This document shows, in pieces, positions 48,774 to 58,525 of a stretch of DNA of 64,000 bases. Origin of the DNA: Pseudorhizobium tarimense (GTDB taxonomy: Bacteria; Pseudomonadota; Alphaproteobacteria; Rhizobiales; Rhizobiaceae); the NCBI RefSeq assembly GCF_022968135.1, contig NZ_JALJRA010000008.1:62001-126000 (forward strand), in the 5' to 3' direction. The stretch's first letter is position 1, and the number at the start of each line of letters is the position of its first letter. The notes beneath the pieces were generated by a model. It worked only from the letters and a program-made list of their open reading frames with translations, was not told the origin of the DNA and did no database searches. The position numbers and the translations under genes are program-made.

Positions 48774-48920
48774 TCAATCCGCCGGCTCTGCCGGATTGTC
48801 CTCCAGATCGCCGACGGCCGGAGGTGGCTGCAGGTTCTCGTCTTCTTCCGGCCACATGGTAAATGCCATCACGACAACGACGAGGGCGGCAACCAGCCAG
48901 ATCAGTGCTCTTCTGCTCAT
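48774..48920 (-). CDS. Small single-pass membrane protein, 48 residues
   Basis: ATG at 48920 behind GGGGAGAGAC gives MSRRALIWLVAALVVVVMAF, then TMWPEEDENLQPPP and an acidic tail. One membrane helix with positive N-terminus, so the acidic C-terminus lies in the periplasm. It has a good ribosome site and its own terminator at 48668. Below the usual size cutoff for annotation; function unknown. Confidence 0.7.
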   Translation of the reverse strand: MSRRALIWLVAALVVVVMAFTMWPEEDENLQPPPAVGDLEDNPAEPAD

Positions 48921-48999
48921 GTCTCTCCCCAGGTTGGAACATCCTTCGACGCCCTAACCCGAGAGAACCGCAAAAGGTTGCCTTCCCTCCCCGGCCGCC

Positions 49000-51189
49000 T
49001 CAGGCGGCCTGCACTTTCCGGCGCCGCGCCAGATGTGCCACCACGTTCTCGATCATCCGCATGCCGGCGTCCTGGCCGAGCGTCATGATCGATTCCGGAT
49101 GGAACTGCACCGCCGCGATCGGCTCCTTCACGTGCTCGATCCCCATAATCGTGCCGTCCTCGCTTTCCGCCGTAATCGTAAAATCCGTCGGCAGCGTCTT
49201 CGGATCGGCGAAGATCGAGTGGTAGCGCCCGACGGTCACCTCGTTAGACAGACCGGAGAAGACGACGCCCGGTTCCAGCACCCGGATGCGCGACGGTTTG
49301 CCGTGCATCGGCAGCGCCAGGTGGCGGAGTTCGCCGCCATAGGCTTCCGCCAGTGCCTGCAGCCCAAGGCAGACACCGAAGATCGGCAGCCCCTTGCCCC
49401 GCGCGGTCTTGATCGTCGTTTTGCAGTCGAAATCCTTGGGATTGCCAGGCCCCGGCGACAGCACGACGAGATCCGGATCGACGCGGTCGAAAATCTCCTC
49501 CGGCACCGGCGTTCGGACGGTGGAAACCTCGGCACCCGTCTGCCGGAAATAGTTCGCCAGCGTGTGCACGAAGCTGTCCTCGTGGTCGACGAGCAGGATG
49601 CGCACACCCTTGCCGACCGGGGCCACGTCGCGCACCACCTTCGCCGAATTCCCTGCGCGGGCATCGAGGATGGCGGAGAGCATGGCCGATGCCTTCAGCT
49701 CAGTCTCGGCCTCCTCCTCCTGCGGATCGCTGTCGTTGAGAAGCGTGGCGCCGGCCCGGACCTCGGCGATACCGTCCTTGATGCGGATAGTGCGCAGTGT
49801 CAGGCCGGTATTCATGTCGCCGTTGAAGCCGACCATGCCGATCGCCCCGCCGTACCAGGCGCGCGGGCTTTTCTCGTGGTTCTCGATAAAGCGCATGGCC
49901 CAAAGCTTTGGCGCGCCCGTCACGGTGACCGCCCAGGCGTGGGAGAGGAAGCCGTCGAAGGCATCCATGTCCTCGCGCAGCCGCCCTTCGATATGGTCGA
50001 CGGTGTGGATCAGCCGCGAATACATCTCGATCTGACGGCGGCCGATGACCTTGACCGAGCCCGGCTCGCAGACTCGGCTCTTGTCGTTGCGGTCGACGTC
50101 GGAGCACATCGTCAACTCGCTCTCGTCCTTCTTGGAGTTGAGAAGCTTGAGGATCTGTTCGGAGTCGGCGATCGGGTCCTCGCCGCGCTTGATCGTCCCA
50201 GAGATCGGGCAGGTCTCGATGCGCCGGCCCGACACGCGAACGAACATTTCAGGTGAGGCACCTATCAGATATTCCTGCTGCCCCAAATTGATGAAGAAGG
50301 AGTAGGGCGACGGGTTGATCGCCTTCAGCCGGTTGGAGATCTCCGAGGGCTTGCTGTCGCAGCGCTCCATGAACTTCTGGCCCGGCACCACTTCGAACAG
50401 GTCGCCACGGCGGAAGCTTTCCTTCGCCTTCGTCACCAGCTCGGCATATTCGCCCGGTTTGTGGTCGCCCTTCGGCGGCGTCACCGTGGTGCGCTGGAAC
50501 GGCTCCGGCGCGATGGCCTCGTCCTTGCCCTCGGTCGTCACGCCGCCCTTGGCAAAATCATAGCGGTCGATCCAGGCCTTGGCGGCGTGGTGATCGACGA
50601 CAAGGATCTCGTCCGGCAGGAAGAGCACCATGTCGCGCTGGTCTTCCGGCCGCTGCATGGAAAGTTTGATCGCATCGAACTGGAAGGCGAGATCGTACCC
50701 AAAGGCGCCGAACAATCCGATGGCGGAATCCGCCTCGGAATAGAAGAGATCGACCACGGCGCGCAGTACGGTGAAGACCGTCGGCATCTTCGAGCGCTCT
50801 TCCTCGGTGAAGGCGCGGGTTGGCTCGTTGATGTCAAGATCGAGGCGCCGCGCCGTCTGCTCGCCGAGCGTCAGATCACCAACGGTCTTCAGCTTCTCGA
50901 CAATGAAGCCGAGCAGGACCTCGCCACGGCAGTTAAAGGCATCGATCCAGACCTTCTTGCCATGCGAGGAAATACCGAGCGGCGGGTCGACGATCGCCGT
51001 GTCCCAGCGGGTATAGCGGCCCGGATATTCGTAATTGGAGGAAAACACGGCGCCGCGCCGCTCGTCGAGCTTAGCGACGTAGCTCGCCACGGCATCGGCA
51101 TATAGCGTCGGGCGCCGCTTGCGGCTGACGGCGATCCGACCCTTGGTCTCGTAGGTCTCCGAACCGTCGTCCCGAATGATCGTCACCAT
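49000..51189 (-). CDS. trpE(G): Anthranilate synthase, fused TrpE-TrpG
   Basis: 729 residues, the fused form known in rhizobia. The TrpE half (~1-515) carries the chorismate site ([31 protein letters not shown]). The TrpG half (~530-725) is a class I amidotransferase with Cys607 ([10 protein letters not shown]), His697 and Glu699 (AAVQFHPES). It converts chorismate and glutamine to anthranilate, and is regulated by attenuation at the upstream trpL leader. The start at 51189 gives the length known for the Sinorhizobium protein. Confidence 0.97.
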   Translation of the reverse strand: MVTIIRDDGSETYETKGRIAVSRKRRPTLYADAVASYVAKLDERRGAVFSSNYEYPGRYTRWDTAIVDPPLGISSHGKKVWIDAFNCRGEVLLGFIVEKLKTVGDLTLGEQTARRLDLDINEPTRAFTEEERSKMPTVFTVLRAVVDLFYSEADSAIGLFGAFGYDLAFQFDAIKLSMQRPEDQRDMVLFLPDEILVVDHHAAKAWIDRYDFAKGGVTTEGKDEAIAPEPFQRTTVTPPKGDHKPGEYAELVTKAKESFRRGDLFEVVPGQKFMERCDSKPSEISNRLKAINPSPYSFFINLGQQEYLIGASPEMFVRVSGRRIETCPISGTIKRGEDPIADSEQILKLLNSKKDESELTMCSDVDRNDKSRVCEPGSVKVIGRRQIEMYSRLIHTVDHIEGRLREDMDAFDGFLSHAWAVTVTGAPKLWAMRFIENHEKSPRAWYGGAIGMVGFNGDMNTGLTLRTIRIKDGIAEVRAGATLLNDSDPQEEEAETELKASAMLSAILDARAGNSAKVVRDVAPVGKGVRILLVDHEDSFVHTLANYFRQTGAEVSTVRTPVPEEIFDRVDPDLVVLSPGPGNPKDFDCKTTIKTARGKGLPIFGVCLGLQALAEAYGGELRHLALPMHGKPSRIRVLEPGVVFSGLSNEVTVGRYHSIFADPKTLPTDFTITAESEDGTIMGIEHVKEPIAAVQFHPESIMTLGQDAGMRMIENVVAHLARRRKVQAA

Positions 51190-51234
51190 TTCCTGCTCTC
51201 CGAAATCTGTCGCCCGGGGTCCTGCGGCGGATAA

Positions 51235-51266
51235 CAAAAAAGCCGCCTCGGTTCTCGGGCGGCTTT
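51235..51266 (-). terminator. trp attenuator terminator
   Basis: On the minus strand AAAGCCGCC, loop CGAGAACCGA, GGCGGCTTTTTTGTT. It lies between trpL and trpE(G), about 82 bases after the leader peptide starts, at the position of the rhizobial rnTrpL terminator. Confidence 0.85.
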
Positions 51267-51303
51267 GGGGTCTTGTCGTTGGACATGACTGATCAAGGCC
51301 GCG

Positions 51304-51348
51304 CTAGCGAGCCCACCACCAGTTACCGATGTTCATCGACGTGATCAT
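51304..51348 (-). CDS. trpL: trp leader peptide TrpL
   Basis: 14 codons: MITSMNIGNWWWAR, with three consecutive Trp codons. The peptide has the same length and the same WWWAR ending as the S. meliloti TrpL peptide. Translation of the Trp codons sets whether the downstream terminator forms. In S. meliloti the attenuated RNA (rnTrpL) and the peptide also act in trans. The start codon appears to coincide with the transcription start (see promoter). Confidence 0.92.
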   Translation of the reverse strand: MITSMNIGNWWWAR

Positions 51349-51355
51349 GGCTGAA

Positions 51356-51384
51356 CAGATACCGCGCGTCTCATTTCTCTGCAA
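51356..51384 (-). promoter_or_regulatory. trp promoter with leaderless trpL
   Basis: TTGCAG (51379-51384), 17 bases, TATCTG (51356-51361), read on the minus strand. The -10 box lies 8-13 bases ahead of the trpL ATG, so transcription starts at or very near that A; the leader would be translated without a ribosome site, as reported for rhizobial trpL. Confidence 0.65.
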
Positions 51385-51471
51385 GCGTATTTGTCGGGCA
51401 TGCGACCAAATCCGGATTTGTGCGTTGCCCTTGGCAAGACCCGCAGCCAGAACGACGATGGAGCCATTGCA

Positions 51472-52470
51472 GTGCCGCGCCACCTTCCCCTCCTGCTCGC
51501 GGCGCCGCTCCTGCTGACTGGCGCCGCACTGCCGCGCACCGGCCCGGTGCCGGAGGAGAAGCCGGCGGTTGCGGAAAAAGCCACGCCAAACGGTGAGGCA
51601 CAGGAGAAGCCGGGAACCGCCGCAGAGCCGGAAGCCACAATAGAAGCAGATAGCGCCGTCGAGCCGACACCCGCAGAGGTCCCCACGCCCGAGCCTAAGC
51701 CGCCGGTCGAAGCGGAAGAGCAACCCTCCTCACCCTCCGCAAGCGACCCCACCTCCGACGAAGACGCCTCCGCCGGCAAACAGGAGCCAGACGCCTCCTC
51801 GCCGGCAGAGGAGCCGCAGGACAAGACCGATAAGGATGCCCCGGCTGCCACCGGGGATGAGGACGAGGACCAGCAACCCGAGCAGGCGGAAGCGCCACCC
51901 CCGATCGCGACGGAAGATCCCGAAGCCCTTAAAGCCTGCCTCGCAGACCTCGTCGCCCTCGGCACGAAATTCGAGACCGCCGCACGCATCGACGATGGCG
52001 AAGGCTGCGGCATCGACCATCCGCTGGAGGTTGCGGAAGTCTTGCCGGGCATCGACACCGGCAGCGCACAGATGCGCTGCGAGACGGCCCGCGCGCTCGG
52101 CAACTGGCTGAAGGACACGGTGAACCCGGCGCTGAAGATCGCCATGCCGGACCGCAAGATCACCGGCCTCATCACCGGCTCCACCTATGCCTGCCGGTTG
52201 CGCAACAGCGCCGCCGAAGGCGAAATTTCCGAACACGCCCGCGGCAACGCCATCGACATCGCCGCCTTCCGCCTCGATGACGGGTCGGAAGTCCCGATGA
52301 AGCCGCGCGCAGAGGATGGCACAGTGGAAGGCGCCTTCCAGCGCACCGCCTCAGCCGGCGCCTGCCTCCACTTCACCACCGTCCTCTCCCCCGGCAGCGA
52401 CGCCACCCACCAGGACCACCTGCATCTCGATGTCCTGGAGCGGGAGAGCGGCTATCGATATTGCCGGTAG
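51472..52470 (+). CDS. Extensin-like C-terminal domain protein with Glu/Pro-rich linker
   Basis: About 332 residues, GTG start at 51472 (GGAG upstream) so that the protein begins with a signal peptide (PRHLPLLLAAPLLLTGAALP). The middle (~30-165) is low-complexity Pro/Glu/Ala, flexible. The C-terminal extensin-like domain (~175-330) has Cys-rich CLADLVALG, GCGIDHPLEV, SEHARGNAIDIAAF (metal-type His/Asp) and DHLHLDV, a peptidoglycan-peptidase-like arrangement. Periplasmic wall role inferred. Confidence 0.85.
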   Translation: MPRHLPLLLAAPLLLTGAALPRTGPVPEEKPAVAEKATPNGEAQEKPGTAAEPEATIEADSAVEPTPAEVPTPEPKPPVEAEEQPSSPSASDPTSDEDASAGKQEPDASSPAEEPQDKTDKDAPAATGDEDEDQQPEQAEAPPPIATEDPEALKACLADLVALGTKFETAARIDDGEGCGIDHPLEVAEVLPGIDTGSAQMRCETARALGNWLKDTVNPALKIAMPDRKITGLITGSTYACRLRNSAAEGEISEHARGNAIDIAAFRLDDGSEVPMKPRAEDGTVEGAFQRTASAGACLHFTTVLSPGSDATHQDHLHLDVLERESGYRYCR

Positions 52471-52569
52471 TAAGGGGATGGATGAGCAGGCTCACTTTGC
52501 GCCAAAAGCATGTGTAATCGTGCGGTCCCACAAGGGCCAAGCTCCCACCACAATCCCGGCGTTGCCGAG

Positions 52570-52862
52570 ATGAAGGGAGAGAACGATGATATGCTGCTTT
52601 GGACGGTTCACTGCGCTCAGTGGCGATCTGCATCATTGATCAGGACGGGAAGGTTCGGTTGGAGCGGTCGGTTCCTTCTGATGTGCCTGATTTGGTCCGG
52701 TGCCTGTGCGAGTTTGGCGAGCCCATTCACCAAGTTGGGCTGGAAGCGGGCACCCTGACCCAGCATCTAACCTATGGACTTAAAGAGGCAGGGTTTGACG
52801 TGGTGTGCATGGGGGCCCGCTATCGGCCGACAACAGCCATCACATCGGCCAAACTTCACTAG
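52570..52862 (+). mobile_element. Truncated IS110-family transposase remnant
   Basis: YAALDGSLRSVAICIIDQDGKVRLE and LVRCLCEFGEPIHQVGLEAG up to LTYGLKEAGFDVVCM match the first ~85 residues of an IS110 DEDD transposase, including the first catalytic Asp. The true start region is lost (an in-frame stop precedes it) and the remaining three quarters are missing. The remnant stops against the 3' end of fhs. No flanking repeats are expected for this family and none are seen. Confidence 0.75.
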
Positions 52863-54535
52863 AACAACCCCTCTACATTCCCCTCATCACTGAGAAAAAT
52901 CCGCTCCGCCGCGGGTGCGCTCGGCAGGCCCGGCATGGTCATGATCTCGCCGGTGATGGCAACGACGAAGCCGGCGCCGGCGGAAAGGCGCACCTCGCGC
53001 ACATGCACCACATGGCCTTCCGGCGCACCGCGCAGGCTGGGGTCGGTCGAGAAGGAATATTGCGTCTTGGCGATACATACCGGCAGGCTGCCATAGCCCT
53101 GCTTTTCCCAGGCGATCAGCTGGTCGCGCACCGCCTTGTCGGCCGTCACCTCGCCGGCATGATAGATCTTCGAGGCGACCGTCTCGATCTTCTCCATCAG
53201 CGGCATGGCGTCGGCATAAAGCGGCTTGAACTCCGCCTGCCCGCCATCCGCCAGCTCCGCCACCCGCTGTGCAAGTTCGGAAATGCCCGCAGAACCCTCC
53301 GCCCAGTGGCGGCAGAGGATGGCATCGGCGCCATGGCGCGAAACATAGTCCTTGACGGCCGCCACCTCCGCGTCAGTGTCCGTCGTGAAATGGTTGATCG
53401 CCACCACCACAGGCACGCCGAAGCGGCGCACATTGGCGATATGGCGGCCGAGATTGGCGCAGCCGCGCGTCAGCGTCGCCACATCCTCACGGCCGAGATC
53501 TTCCTTCTTCACGCCGCCATTCATCTTGAGCGCCCTGACGGTCGCGACGATCACCGCCGCCGCCGGCATCAGCCCCGCCTTGCGGCACTTGATGTCGAAG
53601 AACTTCTCTGCGCCAAGATCCGCACCGAAGCCTGCTTCCGTCACCACGTAATCGACGAGCTTCAGCGCCGTCTTCGTCGCAATCACGGAATTGCAGCCGT
53701 GGGCGATATTGGCGAAGGGGCCGCCATGCACGAAGGCCGGATTGTTTTCGAGCGTCTGCACCAGGTTCGGCTGCATGGCGTCCTTCAGCAGCACGGCCAT
53801 CGCCCCGTCCGCCTTCAGGTCGCGGGCAAAGACCGGCGACTTGTCGCGTCGATAGGCGACGATGATGCCGCCGAGGCGGCGCTCCAGGTCGAAGAAATCC
53901 TCAGCCAGGCAGAGGATCGCCATCACTTCGGACGCCACGGTGATGTCGAAGCCGCATTCGCGCGGGAAGCCGTTGGCGACTCCGCCGAGCGCGCCGACCA
54001 TCTGCCGGAGTGCCCGGTCGTTCATGTCCATCGCCCGCCGCCAGGTGATGCGCCGCATGTCGATCTCGAGCGCATTGCCCCAGTAGACGTGGTTGTCGAT
54101 CATGGCCGCCAGAAGGTTGTGGGCGGCGGTAATCGCATGAAAGTCCCCGGTAAAGTGGAGGTTGATATCCTCCATCGGAATCACCTGGGCATAGCCGCCA
54201 CCGGCAGCACCGCCCTTCATGCCAAAGCAGGGGCCGAGCGAGGGTTCGCGCACACAGATCATCGCTTTGCGGCCGATGCGGTTTAGCCCGTCGCCCAGGC
54301 CAACGGTGGTGGTCGTCTTCCCCTCGCCCGCCGGTGTCGGGTTGATTGCCGTGACGAGGATCAGCTTCCCGTCAGGCCGGTCAGCCAGCGAACGGATGAA
54401 GTCCGCGCCGACCTTAGCCTTGTCGTGCCCATAGGGCGCCAACTGCTCCGCCGGGATGCCGAGGCCAGCGCCCACCTCCATGATCGGCTTCTTCTGCGCC
54501 ATGCGCGCAATCTCGATATCCGACTTCACCGCCAT
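52859..54535 (-). CDS. fhs: Formate-tetrahydrofolate ligase
   Basis: 558 residues. It makes 10-formyl-tetrahydrofolate from formate, ATP and THF. The P-loop-like [14 protein letters not shown] lies at ~65, followed by [33 protein letters not shown] and VVAINHF. Start at 54535 has GGGGGA upstream. Complete, with no damage at the 3' end although an IS110 remnant abuts it. Confidence 0.96.
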   Translation of the reverse strand: MAVKSDIEIARMAQKKPIMEVGAGLGIPAEQLAPYGHDKAKVGADFIRSLADRPDGKLILVTAINPTPAGEGKTTTTVGLGDGLNRIGRKAMICVREPSLGPCFGMKGGAAGGGYAQVIPMEDINLHFTGDFHAITAAHNLLAAMIDNHVYWGNALEIDMRRITWRRAMDMNDRALRQMVGALGGVANGFPRECGFDITVASEVMAILCLAEDFFDLERRLGGIIVAYRRDKSPVFARDLKADGAMAVLLKDAMQPNLVQTLENNPAFVHGGPFANIAHGCNSVIATKTALKLVDYVVTEAGFGADLGAEKFFDIKCRKAGLMPAAAVIVATVRALKMNGGVKKEDLGREDVATLTRGCANLGRHIANVRRFGVPVVVAINHFTTDTDAEVAAVKDYVSRHGADAILCRHWAEGSAGISELAQRVAELADGGQAEFKPLYADAMPLMEKIETVASKIYHAGEVTADKAVRDQLIAWEKQGYGSLPVCIAKTQYSFSTDPSLRGAPEGHVVHVREVRLSAGAGFVVAITGEIMTMPGLPSAPAAERIFLSDEGNVEGLF

Positions 54536-54706
54536 TTTGTCGTTCCCCCGTGAATTCTTGCGCGGTGAATTGGCCACAGAGAGCGTGCCTGCACAAGCAC
54601 CGCACCGGCCGACGCCCCTGTTGTGCACGCAGTTATACACAACCCTGAATCTTGCATTTTACCTGAAGATGTAGATGCTGGCTCTGCACGCTGGAGAGGG
54701 CGCTCG

Positions 54707-55944
54707 ATGAACCTCATTATCTGCTGCGATGGCACCTGGAATACCTCCGATGCAATGGAGGATGGGCTGTCGAGCCCGACCAACGTCGTCAAGTTCTTCA
54801 ATGACTTGGCTGCTGACGAAGAGAACGGCGGCGCCCGAGAGGCCTACTAGCACCCCGGCGTCGGCACCGATGGCAGCTGGATCGACCGCATGCTCGGTGA
54901 CGGAACCGGCAAAGGCCTCGATTGCAACATCAGGAGCGGCTATCACTGGCTTGCCCGCAACTATCGCGCCGGCGCCCGCATTTGACTGTTGGGCTTCAGC
55001 GGCGGCGCATATGCCGTCCGCAGTCTCGGCGGCATGATCTCAGAATGCGGCTCCTCGACCTCAAGAGCTCGGAGATTCCGGAGGATGAGGTCGCGTCGAC
55101 GACCCGAGCCCAATCCGGGACAGCAGGAAGCATCGCTTCCACAAGACCGCGGAGGGGAGCTTCCGCTCCATCACCCCCCGATCCACTTCATCGGCGTGTG
55201 GGACACGGTCGACTCGCTTGGCATCCGGGACGACATGGCACTCCTCAACCTCTTGGACAATCCGCAAAAGCACCGCTTCCACGACACCACCTTGAGCCCC
55301 ATCGTCCGCCACGTCCGCCATGCGGTGGCACTCGACCAATTCCGCCAGAGCTTTCTGCCACCCCTTGGGAAACGCCCGAAGACTGGCAGGGAACGCTGAA
55401 GCAGCCGTGGTTTCCGGGGGCGCATGGCGATGTCGGAGGTGGCTACAGCCAGTCCGGCCTTTCCGACGGCGCACTCTAATCGATGATGGAGGAAGCGCAG
55501 GAGCAAGGGCTGCGTCTCAACAAGGGCGCCGTCAGTCTGCTGAAGTCCGACCCGCGCGGCCTTTTGCACGGCCGCGTAAAGGGTCTATTCAAAGGCGCTG
55601 AAGACGCGGCCCGAGCGTCACCGCTCGTAACCGACGCACCGCCCGAACACGTCCATGCCTCGGCCGCCGACCGGCACCGCAATCCCGCCGCTCCTGCTTG
55701 GCCGCTACCGCCCGCTGAAGCCCTCGCTGCCGGGGCGATCGGCATCTTCGCCCGGGAGCACTGGAACTACACCGGCATCTAACTGGAGGCTGGCAAGACC
55801 TAATGCCTTGTTGCGTCCCGGGAGTGGATGGACGCTTCGATTCCCTGCGGCCCCGGAGGGGTCTCGCGTGCCCGAGAACGGAAAGAGTGGAAGAAGCGGC
55901 GCAACCAGGTCCGCCGCTTCTTTCGTCCTCGTCTGCGCGCCTAG
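54707..55944 (+). pseudogene. DUF2235 (Tle-type lipase-like) protein, heavily decayed
   Basis: ATG at 54707 opens MNLIICCDGTWNTSDAMEDG. The lipase-type motif LLGFSGGAYAVRSLGG lies at ~54986, HFIGVWDTVDSLG at ~55190, and HGDVGGGYSQSGLSDG at ~55430. In-frame stops occur at 54848, 54983, 55477, 55780 and 55801, and frame changes near 55045, between about 55080 and 55180, and near 55361. A tail resembling a DUF2235-associated C-terminal domain (WMDASIPCGPGG) runs to ~55944. Intact relatives include type VI secretion phospholipase effectors; no secretion or immunity gene is adjacent. Confidence 0.8.
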
Positions 55945-58163
55945 AAACGCTGCGTCAGCGAGACCTTTAAGGTCCGGCCTGGCTCTGAGTAGAAGTCGAC
56001 GGGCTGGTTGGTCGTGCTGACGGCGTTGGGATTGACGTCTCGTGTACCAACCGCGTTCCAGTATTTCTTGTCGAATATGTTGTAGACGCCAGCCTGCACA
56101 CGAAGACCGTTGACCTGCGAGGGCTCCCACCAGCCGGTCAGGTTGGCAATACCGTAGCCGGGTGCATCGAAGGTGGAGGCATCATCGTCGTCACGCATGC
56201 CGGCGGAGAAGACGCCCGTCAGCTCGGTCCCCCAGTTCTCCTGCGCATAGCCGATGCCGATGATCGACTTGAAGGGCGCAACGGAGCGGATGAACTCATC
56301 CGTGTCCATGTCCACGCCATAAGCGTAAGCGAGCGAGGCATGGGCAAAGAGACCGTTGGCGAAGTCTTTGCGGACCTTCGCCTCGACGCCTGAAATCCGG
56401 ACGTTGGGAATGTTGCGGTAGATAAAGAGCGTTCCGCTGCCGAAGCCGCCAAAGCCCGGATAAAGCGTCGTGTCCTCTTCCTGTTGCTCGATGAAGTTCT
56501 TGTATCGATTGTGGAAAAGGGTGACCTTACCAGTCAGGTCCGACGAATCGTAGGTGGCACCCAATTCGATCCCGTTGCTGATCTCCGGCTCCAGATCGGA
56601 ATTGCCAACGACTGCATACCCGAACGCGACGTTGGAGAAGTTCAGGTAGAGCTCATTTACCGTCGGCGCTCGATAGCCCATTGACCATTGCGCGAAGAGT
56701 TGCACTTCGGGCGAAAGGTTGTAAGTGGCAAGGAGCTTGGGTGAAAAGCGCGAACCGTTGCTGCCTTCTGGCAGGCCGAAGGTATCGTAGCCGCTGTTGC
56801 TCGATACCGAACCGTCCGGATCGTAATCGTAAGCATCGAACCTGATCCCGGGCGTCAGACTGAAGCCGCTGCTTCCAAACGCCATTTCGTCTTCGACATA
56901 GATGCCAACCGACTTGCCTGTGACGTCCGGAATGTCGGACTGCGAAGAGGCGGTCGAGCTGCCGGTCCGGGCATAGAAAGCCTCCTCGAATTTTAGAACG
57001 GCCGCGCTGCCGCCAAGGCGGATGGTATGCGACACATCACCGGCGTCAAATCCTCCTTCCAAGGCTCCGATGAAGCCGAAGGTGTTATTCTGCATGCTGT
57101 CTTCGCGCTGGTAGGCAGCTCCGGAGGTGAGGCTGTTGCCGGAACCCGACTCCTTGTCGAGGCGCTGCCAGTAAACCGACGCGCTGGCGCGGTCGATGAT
57201 GGCATCGATGGACGGCGCTTCGTACTGGTAGTCGAGCGACACGCGGTCGCGTTCGGTATTTTCGTAACCGTCAAAGTCGCCGATCGGATAGGAGGCCGAT
57301 CCGCTCTGCGACGTCCTCAAGTCGGTATCTGCGCCAAGGTAATAACGTTCAGCCGTAAGCCCGATCCGGTGACCGCCTTCGATGTCCTGACGCAACTTGA
57401 AAAGCAAGTTCATTTTATCGGAGTCGAGGGGATTGGGTTCGGTACGGCTGGCGCCGTAGACGTCCTCGGTCCCCTTGTTGTCCCGTTCGTGTCCCCGGGT
57501 ATAGGAGCCCTGAAACAGCACGGAAGTGTTCTCGATCCGTCTGGCGAAAGCAACCGACGCGCCGATGCTGCTGTCTTCGCTGTCGTACGTCGTCTTTGCT
57601 ATGCCGCCCCGGTCTCTGCCGTCAGCGATGAGATCGTCCGGCTCAAGCGTCCGCAGCACAAGTGCGCCGGCGAGTGCACCGGAGCCAATCCGGCTGGAGT
57701 CCGCACCGCGCACGACGTCCACCGTCGAAAGCGACTGGAAATCGAAGGCGGAGCTCGTATCCGTTAATCCGGTCGTAGCCTGCCCCTGGCGGGCGAAGTT
57801 CTCGAAGAAGGGAATGGGAATTCCGTCAACAAGCGTTACCACCCTGGGACCTGCGAGGCCTCGAATGAACAGGCCGCCCGGTCTTCCGGGCTTCGTATCG
57901 ACATATTCGACCCCGGGCTCTGTCGTCCGGGCGAGATCCTGCAAATCCTGAATGTCACTCTTCCGGATCTCCTCCGCCGCCGTCTGGGAGGCGAGCGGCG
58001 TATCGGCCACGTCTCCGGCGGGAACCAAAACCCGTTTCCCCTTCACAACGATCGTTTCGAGCGCCGTCGCCTCGGCAGTAGCCTCCTGAGCGCGCGACTG
58101 CGGCGCAGAAATCGCCAGAACGGCCGTGCAGGTCAGCAAGAGCTTGGATGCGGGGGAAATCAT
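55941..58163 (-). CDS. TonB-dependent receptor, haem/haemoglobin type
   Basis: 740 residues. Signal peptide (~1-25), plug domain with IVVKGKRVLVP and RGLAGPRVVTLVDGIPIPFF, then a ~22-strand barrel. It contains the FARQGQATTG-type plug loop and a mid-barrel YRAPTVNELYLNF (FRAP/NPNL-like) as in haem receptors; it ends in an aromatic (QRF). Imports haem or a siderophore with TonB. Start at 58163 behind AAAGGAACATC. Two candidate RirA boxes precede it, consistent with iron control. Confidence 0.92.
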   Translation of the reverse strand: MISPASKLLLTCTAVLAISAPQSRAQEATAEATALETIVVKGKRVLVPAGDVADTPLASQTAAEEIRKSDIQDLQDLARTTEPGVEYVDTKPGRPGGLFIRGLAGPRVVTLVDGIPIPFFENFARQGQATTGLTDTSSAFDFQSLSTVDVVRGADSSRIGSGALAGALVLRTLEPDDLIADGRDRGGIAKTTYDSEDSSIGASVAFARRIENTSVLFQGSYTRGHERDNKGTEDVYGASRTEPNPLDSDKMNLLFKLRQDIEGGHRIGLTAERYYLGADTDLRTSQSGSASYPIGDFDGYENTERDRVSLDYQYEAPSIDAIIDRASASVYWQRLDKESGSGNSLTSGAAYQREDSMQNNTFGFIGALEGGFDAGDVSHTIRLGGSAAVLKFEEAFYARTGSSTASSQSDIPDVTGKSVGIYVEDEMAFGSSGFSLTPGIRFDAYDYDPDGSVSSNSGYDTFGLPEGSNGSRFSPKLLATYNLSPEVQLFAQWSMGYRAPTVNELYLNFSNVAFGYAVVGNSDLEPEISNGIELGATYDSSDLTGKVTLFHNRYKNFIEQQEEDTTLYPGFGGFGSGTLFIYRNIPNVRISGVEAKVRKDFANGLFAHASLAYAYGVDMDTDEFIRSVAPFKSIIGIGYAQENWGTELTGVFSAGMRDDDDASTFDAPGYGIANLTGWWEPSQVNGLRVQAGVYNIFDKKYWNAVGTRDVNPNAVSTTNQPVDFYSEPGRTLKVSLTQRF

Positions 58164-58284
58164 GATGTTCCTTTCTAGAACAGGCACGCACGCGTCATCG
58201 CCGGCGCGCGAGAGGACACGCCGCCTTCAGAAGCAGTCGAGATGGCATCAAGGTCTCGGCGGCAGAACGCCGCCTTAGTTCCGC

Positions 58285-58313
58285 CATCTAAAAAACATGA
58301 TCTTTTTTGTCAA
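58285..58313 (-). promoter_or_regulatory. Promoter of the TonB receptor with overlapping RirA-like box
   Basis: On the minus strand TTGACA (58308-58313), 17 bases, TAGATG (58285-58290). The first TGA-N9-TCA box (58298-58312) overlaps the -35 and spacer, an ideal repressor position. Confidence 0.6.
58298..58312. promoter_or_regulatory. Candidate RirA (IRO) box 1
   Basis: TGA-TCTTTTTTG-TCA matches the TGA-N9-TCA iron-responsive operator described for RirA in rhizobia. It overlaps the receptor promoter. Confidence 0.55.
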
Positions 58314-58525
58314 CAAATAAAACATGACCATAAAGTTCATATTTTAACTTTCGCCCTAATGCGCCGTTAACGACATCCTCGAGTTGCTTGTGAACACGGG
58401 TACAACGCCACCTTGGTCGCATTGCCATTGCGGGAATCGCCGACTAATCCCTAAAAGCTGATGCTATGTCGTAAATAACCAGCAGGGTCTCCGCTGTAAG
58501 ATCCAGCCTGGTTTATCAGCTTTGG
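58314..58525. other. Intergenic region, receptor / LuxR gene
   Basis: The remainder of the 362-base gap. Apart from IRO box 2 it holds a 9-bp inverted repeat, AAAGCTGAT (58454-58462) and ATCAGCTTT (58515-58523), the second arm touching the LuxR start codon. No small gene is apparent. Confidence 0.4.
58325..58339. promoter_or_regulatory. Candidate RirA (IRO) box 2
   Basis: TGA-CCATAAAGT-TCA, the same pattern 27 bases from box 1. Both boxes share the preceding AACATGA, suggesting a duplicated operator. Confidence 0.5.

Noticed and set aside
52805..54286. A 493-codon plus-strand frame opposite fhs
   Set aside because: Antisense of the intact fhs; His/Arg-rich low-complexity translation.
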